Part shown: piece by piece, positions 26,001 through 38,379 of the stretch
How positions within the stretch are numbered: position 1 is the stretch's first letter
How the letters are laid out: the number at the start of each line of letters is the position of its first letter
NCBI GenBank assembly: GCA_963920575.1
Contig: OY986965.1
Span: 7,767,134-7,831,133, forward strand
DNA from: Narthecium ossifragum
Taxonomy: Eukaryota; Streptophyta; Magnoliopsida; Dioscoreales; Nartheciaceae
Direction of reading: 5' to 3'
DNA: 64,000 bases
Translations under genes and position numbers: made by a program
The notes under the pieces: model-generated
Told to the model about the DNA's origin: nothing
Database searches by the model: none
What the model saw: only the letters and a program-made list of their open reading frames with translations

Positions 26001-29000
26001 ACCACATAATGGCTCAAAACAAAAAAAGGTTTCAAACAAACATGTGGGGCATATAGATTCCAACCTTGCAGGGAAAAAACTTTCCTTCACATACCTTCTT
26101 AACAGTTTTCGCTGAACCGGCCATTAGCTTCTTTCCAACAGCCGTTGAACCAGTGAATGTGATCTTCCGCACCTGTGGAAGAAGTTAAACCATAAAGAAC
26201 ACCACTGATCTGTTTCTAAGTGTATGCAACCTTTGGGAGGAAGTGATGTAGGAAACCTTCATGCTCTCAAGTAAAGCATCACCAATGTCCGAAGCATTTC
26301 CCATGACCACATTCAGTGCACCCTGAATGATAACAGGAGCCAAAATGGTTCAGCACATGTAGATAGATATTAAAGCACTTATACCAATTAATGTGCACGT
26401 GCTAACTACAAGGTGAGAATTTAGACTCCCTCATAGTAGTTAGGGTAACACGCAGTTCAGAATCATAACAGTTTTAGATTAAGGGAGTGCTAAACCAATC
26501 TACCGAAGCAAGAATTGTTAGTCCTATTATTGTTCTGATGATGTTAAATTATGTATGATGATAAAACTTAGTTTGAATGTTAATATCCTTTAAAAATGAA
26601 GCTTTAAATTTCATATCTATAAGTTTTTGTGCTCGCGGATGATGCAGCGGTCGATCGGTGGATTGACCGCGGACCATACTTGAAGAGCGGCGGTCGATCG
26701 GTATATCGACCTGGAGTGTCATTTTCACGATAGAGGCTCACGGATGATGCAGCGGTTGACCGTGAAGACTGGCGGATGCATCCGTGGATCAACCGCGGGT
26801 GGATTGAAGGTCGACCGTGAGAGATTAAAGGTCAACCGTCAGTCAGAAATATAGCCGTTAAAGAGCCATTGGAGAAGGAGAAAATAGCCGTTGGAAGGCT
26901 ATATGGAGGGCTTTGGAGCTCGGCTATAAAATGGAAGATGCAGCAAACTTGCACAAGACTTAGGGGGAGCTAAGGGATTATTGGGATAATATGCTAGCAA
27001 GTTTATTCTCTTTATTTATGAGTTTAACTTTGTAAAACTACTTTAAGTTGTGATGTAGAGTTTGTGTGAGGGATCCAACAGTGGTTGGGAGAGATTGTAA
27101 AGTTGTCAAGCATCCATAAGCTTGGTGGATAGGTTGCCAAGCACCCGTAAGCTTGGTGAAAACCTTGTAAATGTCTTACAAATAGTGGAACCCCAAGAAT
27201 GACCCTTGGGTGAAGTGGACGTAGACAAGGTTAGCTGAACCACTATAAAATCTGGTGCAATCTCTCTGACTCTCATCTCATTCTTCTATTTACTTGTTTT
27301 ATTTATCATTCATTTCATTTACAAGCATATGAGTTCTTAGACTCGTCCTACCTAGGTTGTCCTCTTATCGATTTTTCATTAAAGATTCAAATCAACCCCC
27401 TCTTGGACTTTCAAGAATAACATTTTCACTGGAAATGACAAAGGAGGATGAAAAGTCCACAAATAATCTGCACTAACTACTCTGTAGAATCCCGAAGATA
27501 TAGAATTCAAAATGACCATATCTGGTTTGTTTTTGCATCTGCCTCCTAAACAATAAGTGCCCATACAAATCACTTTTACCAATCAATTTGCATTTGCTAA
27601 AACCAAGGACAATAATTAAGACTAGCTCGAAATACTTGGGACCTTTGGCTAACACTTAGTATGGGTAACATCTCATATGAATTATAATTCAAGTATTGTC
27701 GTGCCGTGTTGTGTCGGTCATTGACCAGCTCGGCACGTGCTACCAGCATGAACTCGCATGGGCAACGGAGTTTTACTGATCCAACACGGGCATTTGGCCA
27801 TCCCATGCATATTGGGTCTTTCGGCTCTTTGGGGGTGTATTAAGAGTAGTTTAGGCAATCAAAATAAAAATAATTGGCTTTAAGAATCGAATATGAAAAG
27901 CACTTCCTAAGGATAATAGCATTTTAAAACACCGTGTTGGGTTGTGCCGCTCTCTGCCAGATTGTGCCGGCTAGCACCAAAGCACAAATCTATGTGCCAG
28001 TGCCAATGCCGACCATAGAGTCAATGCTGGTAGTCGCACGACATTTCCCAGCCGTGCCAGTCCATGCCAACCAGCACAATAAACCTTAAATTATACTACT
28101 ACATAGTGTCATAAAGGCATCATTCTAATAACTTTAATGCACTTTGTAGGTGGATGCAAATACTGCATAGAGCATATTAAGCAGAAACTACCCCTATTGG
28201 CACATCCCATCCTAAAGCTTTGCGCAGTTTTAACACGGGATTATCCCGGGTCTAAACTTAGAAACCACATCTTACTTATTTCACCACAGGCATCGAGCAA
28301 TTATTATAGTGGCATAACAAAACAGATTGAGATTTTACTGGTGGTATTCCAGCTTGAAGAGAGAGCTCGGCTGCAGCTAATGCAGTCAAGGGTGTGAATT
28401 CCGACGGCTTAACAATGACGGTGCAGCCAGATGCCAACGCAGGGCCAACCTATCAATACCAACAAAACAGCCTCTAATTAAATAGAAAGGCAAGGAAAAG
28501 GCACATATTTGACTTGAGTATATTAGATACATAATCACCTTTCGAGCGATCATGGCCAAGGGAAAGTTCCATGGGGTGATTGCTCCAACCACTCCAACAG
28601 GCTGCAAGACATCCAAAAGCTGTGATGTCAAATATATGAAAATGATATCCACTGGCGAAGATCTAACCTAAAATGGGAAAATGAATCACAGGAATAGCTC
28701 AATTTGCCGTGTTCAAGGAAATAGGAATTTACAGCTTGTGTAGTGTCATGGAAACAAAATTTACGGTCAAGAAATTCAAATAAAACAAGTTCCACATCAA
28801 GTTCTCGTCACCAAACTTAATATTTTTCTGTACCACAACCCACAAAGCCAATGCTACTAATGTTTCCATCCTATATTCAAGTCAGAATTCCACTCTCAGT
28901 TATCATCACATAATCATGTCTACCCACATAAAGCATATTGGTAACCCAAGGCACTCTGCCTTTTAAACATTGGTCTGGATACAACTTTCACAGCTTCTCG

Positions 29001-32000
29001 CAGTTATTCCACCATACGTAATCACCCAGGCCTTTTTGCCCATTGTGACCTTCAATTTCCTATCGATGCTATAAAAGGTCACTAGAGCACAAAGAGCTAT
29101 CATAAACGTACATGAACATTACAGAATTGATTATAGTTCGATGGATATCTGTCTCGCCGAACAGAATGGTGATGATTTGAATCTGATATGGCTGCCACTT
29201 GGAAAACTTAAGATGGATAAAGGTTTGTCCATATATTAAACCAATGCTAGAAATAAAGGAATTCCGTGGATAAACACATGAAGCATGACCATATAATCTT
29301 ACCTAATATTGTTATCTGATACTCACAAGCATGCACTTTGTATATGGCACAGTATACTAGTCTGAATTACTTCTTAAAAGTTATTAAGGAAGTGTTATTG
29401 TCTTCAAGAGTTCCAAGAGTTCTAGGCATCCAAAATGTTAACAATTCAAATGTTGAAGTTAAACTGTCAGGTCAATTAACCTGCTAGTTGCCATCTGTTG
29501 ATGATAATGTCTATCAGGGGAATATGATATATATCAACAAACCCACATCATCAGCATAATTTGGGGCCAAAATCACTCTTATTCCTATTCCTCCTCCTAA
29601 ACAGTGCTAGTCAACAATGGCACAGGTTGATACTTTCCCGACATAGGTTGACACAATCAATCGTTCAATAGTACTATGCATGTGCCAACTGACACGTGAA
29701 CAGTTTCACCATTCAGGGATACGAGCCATCAATCAAGCCGACCAGCACACCATTCCTTGGAACAGATCTTATATACACCCAAATAACAATATTTTTCTCC
29801 AGTCAGCAGTGTATACCAAATTAGAATGCAATCATTCGACACAAACCTGTGAGTAACTAGAGCAGGCCAAGAGATAAGGATTCTACTCTATACATTTGAG
29901 TCAAACCATTTACAAAGTTTACCAATTATGCCCTAAAGATAAGTGCATTTGCATCGTGAATATTCTAATAACAACTACACAGAAAAAATACCGATCAAAG
30001 TAATAAAATGCACTGTTCTATATTTCTTTACGACTGCATGTAATCATCGAAATACAAGCAAAGGCAATCAACATTTCGAGCATAGCCAAATAAAGGTAGA
30101 GAAAAGTCATCACTCATGCAGATGATGACCACTCCAACATCTTTTCACAGAGTTGATAAAGCACATAGAACAGCTATAAACTGGAAACATACTTTCAATG
30201 TAATTGAACTATTTTCATCAACTTGTTATAGAAAGCAAAAAACATTATCGGAAGGGATAGTGGTATGGATTTGATGCCTGCTTCAACACAAACAATCTGC
30301 GATCATCTACTGTAGGAGGAATTATATCACCGTATATGCGCTTGGCTTCCTCTGCAAAGAACTCAATGAAGCTAGCCCCATAGGCAACCTGTGTATGCAA
30401 GTCAAGTAGTATTACTTTGAATTTGGCAGGAACTAATGATTGCTATAAACTTCCTGATGATTTCCTGAACATCAACAGATGTTATGTTCCAAGTATCTGA
30501 GCCGACATCATACCTCACCCAGTGCCTCCTTCACAGGCTTTCCTTGTTCCAATGTTATAAGAAGAGCAAGATCTTCCTTGTGGGCAATAATCAAGTCGTA
30601 CCTACAATTTCCATAGAAGATATCCACTCAAAATGGATGCTCATTTAGCTTTTGGCACAATAGGGACCTATAAAAAATCTCACATTAGGCATGTAGGAAA
30701 AGGCAGTTCATATGGAACTGGAAAGCTTCAGCGGGTGAGGAAAGCTTCATAAATGTCTTTAGCCAATTCCAACAATTTATCGACTTATAGAGGCAAAAGG
30801 ATATTTCCTACACAATTCTGAGGTTGTGTTTGGTTGCGCGTTTGACCATCAGAATGGCAATGGGAGAATGGTGATTCTCATTCCCATGTTTGGTTCGCTT
30901 TTAAGGGCAGGAATGTGAATGGGCTTTCTTAACAGGAAGGGAACGTGGACTCCTGTCTCCAAGAAAGGAATCCTCATTCCTTTCCTCCAAGAATTATCTT
31001 TGGCCAGATTACAAAATAATACCCTCTTCTTTTATTAAAATAGTTCGATGATACTAGTAATAGCCGTTGGATTAAAAGTGAAAAACCCCTCTTCTCCTCA
31101 TTCCCATCTTTATGGCATACCAAACACCCTCAAAGCCATTCACATTCCTATATTACTTTTTGGCATACCAAAGACCCAATCATTCTCGATCCCATCCCTT
31201 TCCCATCTTGTAACCAAACACTACCTTAGTTTCCTGTGTTGGGAAAATAACTGAAGCTATATAGTTTGAACTAGGGCTATCAATCCAGCTCGTTGTTTGC
31301 GAGCAGCTCAAATTCGGCTCAACATCTGGTTCAAGATCAACTCGTTCGTTTAGGGGTTGTTTGGCTCCGTGCGGATCCGCGGAATCCGCCAGAGCGGATT
31401 CCAAATCGGCGTCCGCTCGAGAAGAGCAGACGCAATCCAAACGCCGGATCCCGCTGTGCGGGATAACAGCGGGATCCGCCCATCCGCCGGATCCCGCGGA
31501 TCCACCGGGATCCGGCGGTGCCAAACAGCCCCTTAGCAAATGAGCTGAGCACGAGCCTAAATTTTGGGCTCGAAATATAAACTAGCCGAACTCGAACAAA
31601 GTCCAGCTCTTTCATGATAGGCTCAATATTGTTCAACTATACATATATTATTTTGTAAAATAACCATATAAATATTGTTGCATTTTCTATGCTAAATATA
31701 TGGCAATATACAAAGCTAGAAATGAGCTGCAAATAAGCTAATATACCTAGCTAACTTGGCTCGAGTCTACTAGCTCAATCAGCCGAACTTGAGCTGGATC
31801 AGCTCAAATCAAGCCGAACATGAGCCACGAGTTCTCGGCTCGAATCGAACTCGACCCGGCCTTTAGGTATTTTGAGTCGAACTCAAGCTAGCCCCAGCTC
31901 GCTCGTGATCGGCTCGTTTAGACCCCTAGTTTGAACAAGTCATGTCGATTTGACTGTGTTACTCGTCTTTTAAAATTGTCATTACTAGAAAAACTTACCT

Positions 32001-35000
32001 ATTATTGGCATTCCTCGTTCAGACCCCTATAGGCACTCGTAGATCAACCTATCATGATGCATCTAACAGTATTGTACCAAGCCAGTTTGTATAAATTATC
32101 TTTATTTCCAGTTCAAGTTTGTCCAAGCGTTTTTCAGTCAACTGACATAATGGTCAGGAATGAAGAAATTCCGAAGGTAATGATATTGAAGACATTATTA
32201 ATTATTTCTCCTGTAACATTTCAAAAGTAAAGCCCCACGTCTAAAAAAATTTCAATTCTGAACTGAAACTCTAAATATCCACCCAACCCAGAAGAAAGAG
32301 GAAATAAATTAAATGGCATGGGCAGTCAAATTGTAAAGGAGAACATCAAATTATCAAATCAACCTAAATTTGATTTGCTTTATTTAAAGGCTCTGCATCA
32401 GAGTATGTACCATAAGGCAATGGAAAGATTAGTGATGCAAGTATGCACTTAATAGCATCACAGGTCCATAAATTCAGTGTAAAAGTAAGTGCCCTTGGGA
32501 TATTAAGCAGTCATAAAATTTTCTAAGGCAGAACAAACAGTTCAATAGTGCCTAGATAAGGACACATTGCTATCTATAAACAATACTGCTGGTTACTAAA
32601 AAGCCCAACCAAAAAAAGGTGAGCACAAAATTACAAACCTTATAGTGAATATGTGCCAAAACTATGAAAATTTATGCTGAAACGAACAGTTACTTTGTGA
32701 GGAAAGAAGGTCATTTCTTCTTAAGTTAGATCTTGGCCGATGCATAGAGTGGATTGCTTCCCGCAGGAAGACTTGAAACGGACAAAAGGTAAGGTAATGA
32801 GCTGATAACGAGCAGGGGTTGGCTATAAATATCAACCTTATCCAGCTTGAAACGTATAAATAAAAATATATACATTTTTATATACTTTATGTATCTAGTT
32901 AAAGGTTTTTCGTATATTTTCTCAGTTTCTCCAATACTTGAGATCTCAGCCATTGGATTTTTAAATCAACGACCAAGATTTATTTAGTTAAAGATGCAGT
33001 TGGGATTTGAAGCCATATGAGATGCTCATAACCAGCCACCTCCCCTCTCCCTCCCTTCCCCCTCCCCCTGTATGATCCCATCCTCCTCTCTGTGATCTCT
33101 TTGTCCAGCACTCTATCACTCCCCACCGCTCCCTCTCCTGCGGCACTCTCTCCCCTCCAATGTTCTCTCTCCCTGGCGCTTTGTGCAATCTCATCCTCCT
33201 ATGTTCAATCTCTTTGTCTGATGCTCTCTCCCTCCCTACCGCTCACTCTGCCACAGGACTTTCCCGATGTTCTCCTTCTCCCCAGCCTCTTCCCCCGGCG
33301 ATCTCTCTCCGGCTAGGTTTGCTCAAGCTCGATCAAGCTAGCTCGGCTCAAACCCAACCCGAACCAGTTCAAGCCAATATCGAACTGGCTTGAATCAATA
33401 TCGAGCCGAGCTTGAGCTGAATCAAGCTGGGCCCAGTCCACTTGATGTCACCTCATTGACATCCATAGTTGGGCGGTGCTTCCTCTTGAACCTTAAACCT
33501 GAAATCGATCTGACCATCAGTTTGACTAAGAATTCTAAATCGAAAAAAGTATCCTGAACGTAAGACGAAGGAAGCGAGTGCCGTAAGAACTGCTTTCTTA
33601 GGGCATCAAACGAACAACTAGCCATTAAGAAACCTATGCACGAAAAGTAAGAAGTAATTTTCTGGACTTCGCCTGCCTGCTTTATACGTACCTCCTTTTA
33701 AAGCACATTCTCTCAGCAAAGAAATTCAAGCATAACTCTTTTCATTTTGTCCTCTTACTCTTTTAGTCTGTCAGGTGGAGGTCTCTCATGTCTTTACAAC
33801 AAATCAGATCAGTCTTGTGATGAAGAGAAATGTTTTCTGATATTTTACTGAGAAAGGTATTGTCACGACAACTCAATTTGTCTGGTAAACTAAAGAAATT
33901 CAAGCATACTGAAGTTTCGAAAGGGCCAACAAAAGAAGTTGAAGTCGATAATAAAACCATCATATTGATTGAAGATCCAGAAGTTCAACAAGGCTTGTCA
34001 ATTACTGCTATTATTTGTTGGAATTTTATAGGAACCAGCTACCACCAAGGCTGGTGAAACGCTTTGATGGTATAGAGGAGAGGTGGGGAGGGAGACAGAA
34101 AGCGTATGCAGGAAGGAGGTGAGAGGAAGAGGAAGGTAGAGAAATGGAGAATGGTCTAAGAGATACTTCATTGAATATTTTCAAACAAACTCCACTACCC
34201 ATATGGAGGGGTCCCCCCTCCAATTAGTTACCCTAGATCCACATAAGGACTCCTAACAACGAAAGATTCTTTTGATTAGGCAAATCCCAATCATGACTGA
34301 TATTTCAACTCCAAAAAAATTCAAATTGACTCCTACCAAGGAAAAGTTCCTTTGATAAGGCTAGTCCCAACCGTGACTAATAATTTCAATTCAAACTCCT
34401 ACAAATTGATTCCTATCCCATGGAATTCATGGCTAATTGGTCAGAGCTAACAAGTTCAGAGATCTGACTGCCCAGGCCTATCAGCATACCCTAATTCGAG
34501 GTTCTTCTCACCACATAATCTGAATCTAGCTGAACACCAAAGGATTGCTACAAATAAGCTACTCGAAATGAAAAACATCACAACTTGCATTGACACATCT
34601 AGAAATGGAATACCGCTTCCAAAGTTCCTATATGATGTATTTACTATATCATACTGAGAAATTCTTGTAACATGCAGGATGTTGAAAACAATTCTCTGTG
34701 AAAATGAATGAGGAAAATGTTTGAAAGTATACCACTTCCTAAGACACTTGCTCCTTTCACTTGCAGTAAGTTTGCTCCAAGCTGCAAAAGAAAACGAGAC
34801 AAACCTGATCAATTCCAAACAAATGAACTTTAAGGACTAACAAAGCCATAAAACCAAAGGGCGACAGTAGGAATTAATTAAAAGTGGTTTGCACGAAAGG
34901 AATTGGTAAGCAACATCTGAAGTGATAAAAAGATTTTAGGAATTCGGAGAAAGAAGGCAAAAAGAAAATGCAAGCTCTTCTTGAAAGTTAGACATGCAAG

Positions 35001-38000
35001 ATGCCAAGGAGAATATGACTCTTAGCTCAAACTGCAAACTAGTTGTAAGTATATTTGTAAAGAATGGCAAAAAGACAAACTTCTGCTCGTTTAGATAGTA
35101 ATAATGTCCCAACTTGCACAGGCTAATGGTGCAACTATATCTTCAAAATATTGTAGCTTGTAGCACCCCTTGGCCATGGATTACCATGCATGTTGGCACA
35201 ATCCATGCTGACCTTGATTGTGTCAATAAATTACCAACACAATACACATACTCGGGGTCCGTGCCGAGAATATATCCCTCACAAAGAGGCTTTGGGCCTA
35301 CTATTCGCACATACTATGTTGTCCAAATATTGGCACGACACATACCAACAGCCCCAAACTCCTTGCTCTAATCCCTTGACCACATAAATAAGAGGGTTTG
35401 AATGGCAAACTTCAATGAATATAACCGATGAAGAAGGGTTCACGAAAATAGAGCTATGCCTTAAAGACATTTGAACTCCATCAGAGCTGATCTCGTTAAG
35501 CAAACTGAATTCTTCCACGGGAGGTAGATATGAATAATCCAGGTAGTCGGGTACCTTGGGCACACTAAGATGTGCTACTCACAAAACTATCTCAAGGGTA
35601 AACTCCGTAAAGTTGAATCAGTGAATAATATAAGTCAAGTTCTCCAATCTTGTAAATGGTTAATGGTAGTTTACCGATAGAGTAAACTCCAATTAGAAAC
35701 TAATAGAAGTCAACTTCCCCAATTATGCGTAGAGCTATAAATTTTTGCACACTTTGAAAAGACTAAACTAGTGAAGGGAAGAACAAGCAAACACGTCAAC
35801 TAGCTAACCAGGCATGCCCCCTTCTCAGGGGAAAAGGTCATTAATCCATGGGCATAAGCAACTGTAAACATAAGCAACCATTTACAGTTGCTTTTCCCCT
35901 CCCATAGTAGATACTTACATGTAACTTGCATGCCTTCCACTGGAAACACCGATTCCAACCTGACTTGCATGTATTAAGCATGGCACTAGCATGCACACTT
36001 ACCAGGATCAAACTCTCCATACGATAGTTCTATTGTAGCTTCCTAGTTTGTAGACAAAGATAATTTGGAACTACCGTACATTTCAGCTATGACTTACATC
36101 TGTTTGCTCCACGTTAGCCTAGAGTTCCTTCAGTAATATAGCTAACACTAATATATCATGAGAAACCCACGAGCCTCATATCTGTACTCGTTTGACCAAG
36201 ATGGGGAAAAAGTCAAAAATAGAAAAACTCACATTGGGCCAACCTAACCCAAACTCACTTTGAGAACTGGGAACCTACTAAATCATACCCAAGCCAAATC
36301 AAGTCACAAACCTAAAATTCTAACCCTACTCTAATATTACTTTATCCTTCTTTCACCAATCCAAATCGACCCTAATGTGGGCCAGTCTGGGTACGGCCTG
36401 TGCCAGCCTGTGCCGATCGCACAGGGTGTGTCGCACTAGGCATATTGTGCCGATATTCTACTGGAACGACAAGTATTTGTCCATGCTGACCAACACAGAA
36501 ATTCATGCTATTAAGTATGATGGGCCTTTACTAATTGGGACCAAACTTGTGCAAAAGAGTTCTTTAATGGGGAGGAACATACAGCTATCCCTAAACCTGA
36601 GCTTAACTATCCAAATTGCATCCCTATGCGCTAAAAAGCAAAACTTTTGCCACATAGTAGCTAAAACCAAGTGACATGAAAGCTTAGACGTCAACTTAGC
36701 GGGCTAAGAACAAACATTACTAGCCCAACTGAGTGAACCAGCTCTCCACTGCTATGCACAAATTCCTCTATGCAAGACAAGTTCGGAAGGCTACTTAATG
36801 AACTATAATAGGTGGATAATATGCTGTTCAAAGTCTAAAATACTACAAAAGAGGAACTAAACAAGATATGAATCCCTTCCTTACAAACGTACAATAGAAA
36901 GTGTTGTATGCAGATGATATTGCATCAGTGGTTTCCTGACGACCCATACATGGAACACTTGCTACAACATCACCAGTAGCTGGGTTTAGCACCTGCCAAA
37001 GAAAATAAAAGAGATTCTCAAGCCCCAACTTCATGATATTCATTCAAAAAGATGTAGAATCTTGCAGTCAATCTAACACTCTCATATAGGAAACAAAAAA
37101 TCTCAGATTAGCTTGCAAAAGAAATCAAAGCACAATCTGGGCAAAAACCACAAGGAGAACATCGAAGACAGTAAAATTTTATCCTAAAAATGCTACAAGA
37201 AGTGAACAAATGAGGCATTACAAGATGCATCCTGCAAGGCTACAACAAACAACACCAACAGCATAGTTCAAACCCCCTCATTCAGGACTTCTTCTGCTCT
37301 GTAACTAGCTTTCACCGATAACAATTGCCTACATCATCCAGCCACGGTTTTAAGTTTCCTTGGCACATTTGTCCTGACCGTTTTCAGTGTTGGCACTACA
37401 TGTGCAATGCCAAGCAGTGTATGTAGCAGTCAACACAGTCAGTGCTGATTAGCACTTAAAACCATGCATTCAGCTAACAAAGCTGTGTAGTGATATAAAT
37501 GCGTACTTGCACAGTTGCACATCTATACAGACTTGTCTGCAACAGTAGAAAGAAAAAGATCGCATACCCTTAGCGTCAGTCTCATATAGCAATTAGTCTA
37601 TGGTTTTCTCTGTTTATCTATCTTGGATTTGAAGATCCATCAACAAGTTAATAGAATAGACCACAACAAGAAGGTCAAAGGACGAGGTCAAACCCTAGAT
37701 TCAACCTATCTTAATGATACTCATTGTCCCAAAGAAGGTGGAAGACGACCAATACTCTCAAATAGTGTAATCATCTCCTCCTCCAAGTTCATTATGAAAT
37801 GGGACCACACAAGGCATTTATAACGACCAATTTTTTTCCTCGAAAACATCAGCATTTGAACAAATATCATAATCAAGAACTTCCAACTTAATTCCATGAA
37901 CTTAAGCACTCTTTCAAACAATGGCAAACACCGCCGATCATATCCTCAAACACGCCGAGGAAACGAAGGGGAAGCGAGCTAAGCAGATCACCTGAATGGT

Positions 38001-38379
38001 CTTGCCATCATACGCATCCGTCCACTTTCCTCCAATGAGGCCCTGAGTCTTCAGGAGCCCCGACTCCCTCAACCGCTGCACCGCCGCCTGTGGCTCCATG
38101 CTCATCTGCCAAACCCAATCGAATAGTTAATCACCAGACTACGATTTCTTGAAAAAAAAAACAGAGAGAGAGGAAAACAAAGACGCAGAGCTAGAGAGAG
38201 AGGATGATGAACCAAACAACAGAGGCAAAGGTGGAATAGAAAGATAGGTACAAGAAGAGGGAGGCTGGGGGGTTACATATAGGATGTGGACATGCCTGGC
38301 GGAGGAGGAGACGGCGGGGATGTAGTCGAGGGGAGGAGCACAGGTGGCGGCCGAGCAGGACCACGCGGCGCATCATCAT
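17088..38379 (-). CDS. ALDH5F1: succinate-semialdehyde dehydrogenase, mitochondrial
   Basis: Oxidises succinic semialdehyde to succinate with NAD+, the last step of the GABA shunt in the mitochondrial matrix. Twenty minus-strand exons: 38379-38296, 38105-37992, 36992-36893, 34781-34733, 30601-30514, 30388-30278, 28601-28539, 28449-28339, 26322-26257, 26172-26095, 24123-24046, 22330-22264, 21109-21024, 20741-20709, 20588-20556, 19784-19684, 19378-19293, 17474-17368, 17280-17203 and 17126-17088. They total 1572 nt, 523 residues, close to the usual plant length (about 528). Exon 1 encodes an Arg-rich transit peptide. Motifs: [20 protein letters not shown], general base Glu292 in LELGGNAP, catalytic Cys326 in [11 protein letters not shown] (34 apart, as in the superfamily), and EEVFGPV. 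No defects. Introns 1 and 6 use GC donors; all others are GT-AG. The alternative start at MSMEPQ would lack the transit peptide. Confidence 0.97.
18357..18715. repeat. paired GC-rich patches in an ALDH5F1 intron
   Basis: At 18357-18493 and 18668-18713 runs of CCCCGCCCCG and CCCCAACCCCGACC flank AT-rich sequence. Both patches share GGGT/GAGTGCCCTTTCCC. They look like the two ends of a degenerate transposon or two copies of one repeat; I could not define its borders. Confidence 0.4.
23396..23595. repeat. dispersed direct repeat in ALDH5F1 intron
   Basis: AACTTTACACCATGC, then TAGCAATGTAGGTCAAGAAT with at most one change, occurs at 23396 and again 161 bp later at 23557. It is a partial duplication in the intron between exons 11 and 12. 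Confidence 0.7.
24764..24884. repeat. 72-bp tandem duplication
   Basis: Copies begin AAATAGAATTTTAATGCA at 24764 and 24836 and continue into GATATGAGAACATTGTATT. The second copy is incomplete. The repeat lies in the intron between exons 10 and 11 of ALDH5F1. Confidence 0.75.
26516..27413 (+). mobile_element. solo LTR (element E) in ALDH5F1 intron 8
   Basis: An 898-bp element starts TGTTAGTCC and ends GGACTTTCA, flanked on both sides by the 5-bp target duplication AGAAT (26511-26515 and 27414-27418). It runs antisense to the host gene. The upstream part (26636-26830) has a cluster of CGGTCGATCGG, GGTCGACC and related self-complementary words. A TATAAAA box follows at 26925, then a presumed leader. 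The CCCCCTCTTGGACTTTCA ending is in the style of plant Copia LTRs. There is no internal coding region, so it is a recombination scar. Confidence 0.85.
26925..26931 (+). promoter_or_regulatory. TATA box of solo LTR E
   Basis: TATAAAA in the context CTCGGCTATAAAATGG, about 95 bp after the CGGTCGATCGG-rich cluster. It would drive transcription antisense to ALDH5F1 if active. Confidence 0.6.
27690..28085. repeat. GTGCCGG/TGGCACR-rich interspersed repeat
   Basis: The block is dense in GTGCCG, GTGCCAG, GGCACG and CAGCACA words. Shorter GTGCC-rich blocks occur at about 35190-35345, 36370-36500 and 37370-37455, all in ALDH5F1 introns. This suggests one dispersed repeat family with degraded copies; clear ends and target duplications were not found. 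Confidence 0.45.
30822..31225. mobile_element. Tourist-like MITE in ALDH5F1 intron 4
   Basis: About 404 bp with terminal inverted repeats GGTTGTGTTTGGTT and GGTAGTGTTTGGTTAC. Inside are the ATTCCCATTCC/GGAATGGG words common in PIF/Harbinger-derived MITEs. The right flank is TTA and the left TGA, consistent with a mutated 3-bp TTA duplication. It has no coding capacity. Confidence 0.75.
31272..31928. mobile_element. non-autonomous hAT element in ALDH5F1 intron 4
   Basis: 657 bp beginning TAGGGCTATCAA and ending TTTAGACCCCTA, flanked by a perfect 8-bp duplication GTTTGAAC (31264-31271 and 31929-31936). The 8-bp size and TAGGG ends are hAT features. The interior is made of CGAGCTCG/GGCTCG/AAGCCGA words repeated in both orientations, typical of subterminal transposase-binding arrays. 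A Tourist-like MITE is nested inside. A related but unbounded GAGCTCG-rich relic lies at 33310-33430. Confidence 0.88.
31353..31532. mobile_element. Tourist-like MITE nested in the hAT element
   Basis: 180 bp bounded by GGGGTTGTTTGGC and GCCAAACAGCCCC, with the PIF/Harbinger-type 3-bp duplication TTA on both sides (31350-31352 and 31533-31535). The inside is highly GC-rich and palindromic (GCGGATCCGCGG, GGATCCGGCGG). Removing it restores the hAT sequence smoothly, so it arrived later. Confidence 0.88.

Noticed and set aside
33000..33430. Possible Ser/Leu-rich small genes in a CT-rich tract
   Set aside because: Overlapping open frames on both strands in CTCTCCC low-complexity sequence inside an ALDH5F1 intron, with GAGCTCG-rich hAT-like remains at the end.
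38190..38295. Extension of ALDH5F1 exon 1 to the GT at ATATGTAACC
   Set aside because: That donor would join exon 2 in the wrong phase and reach a stop in exon 2; the GC donor gives the conserved RQ-MSM junction.
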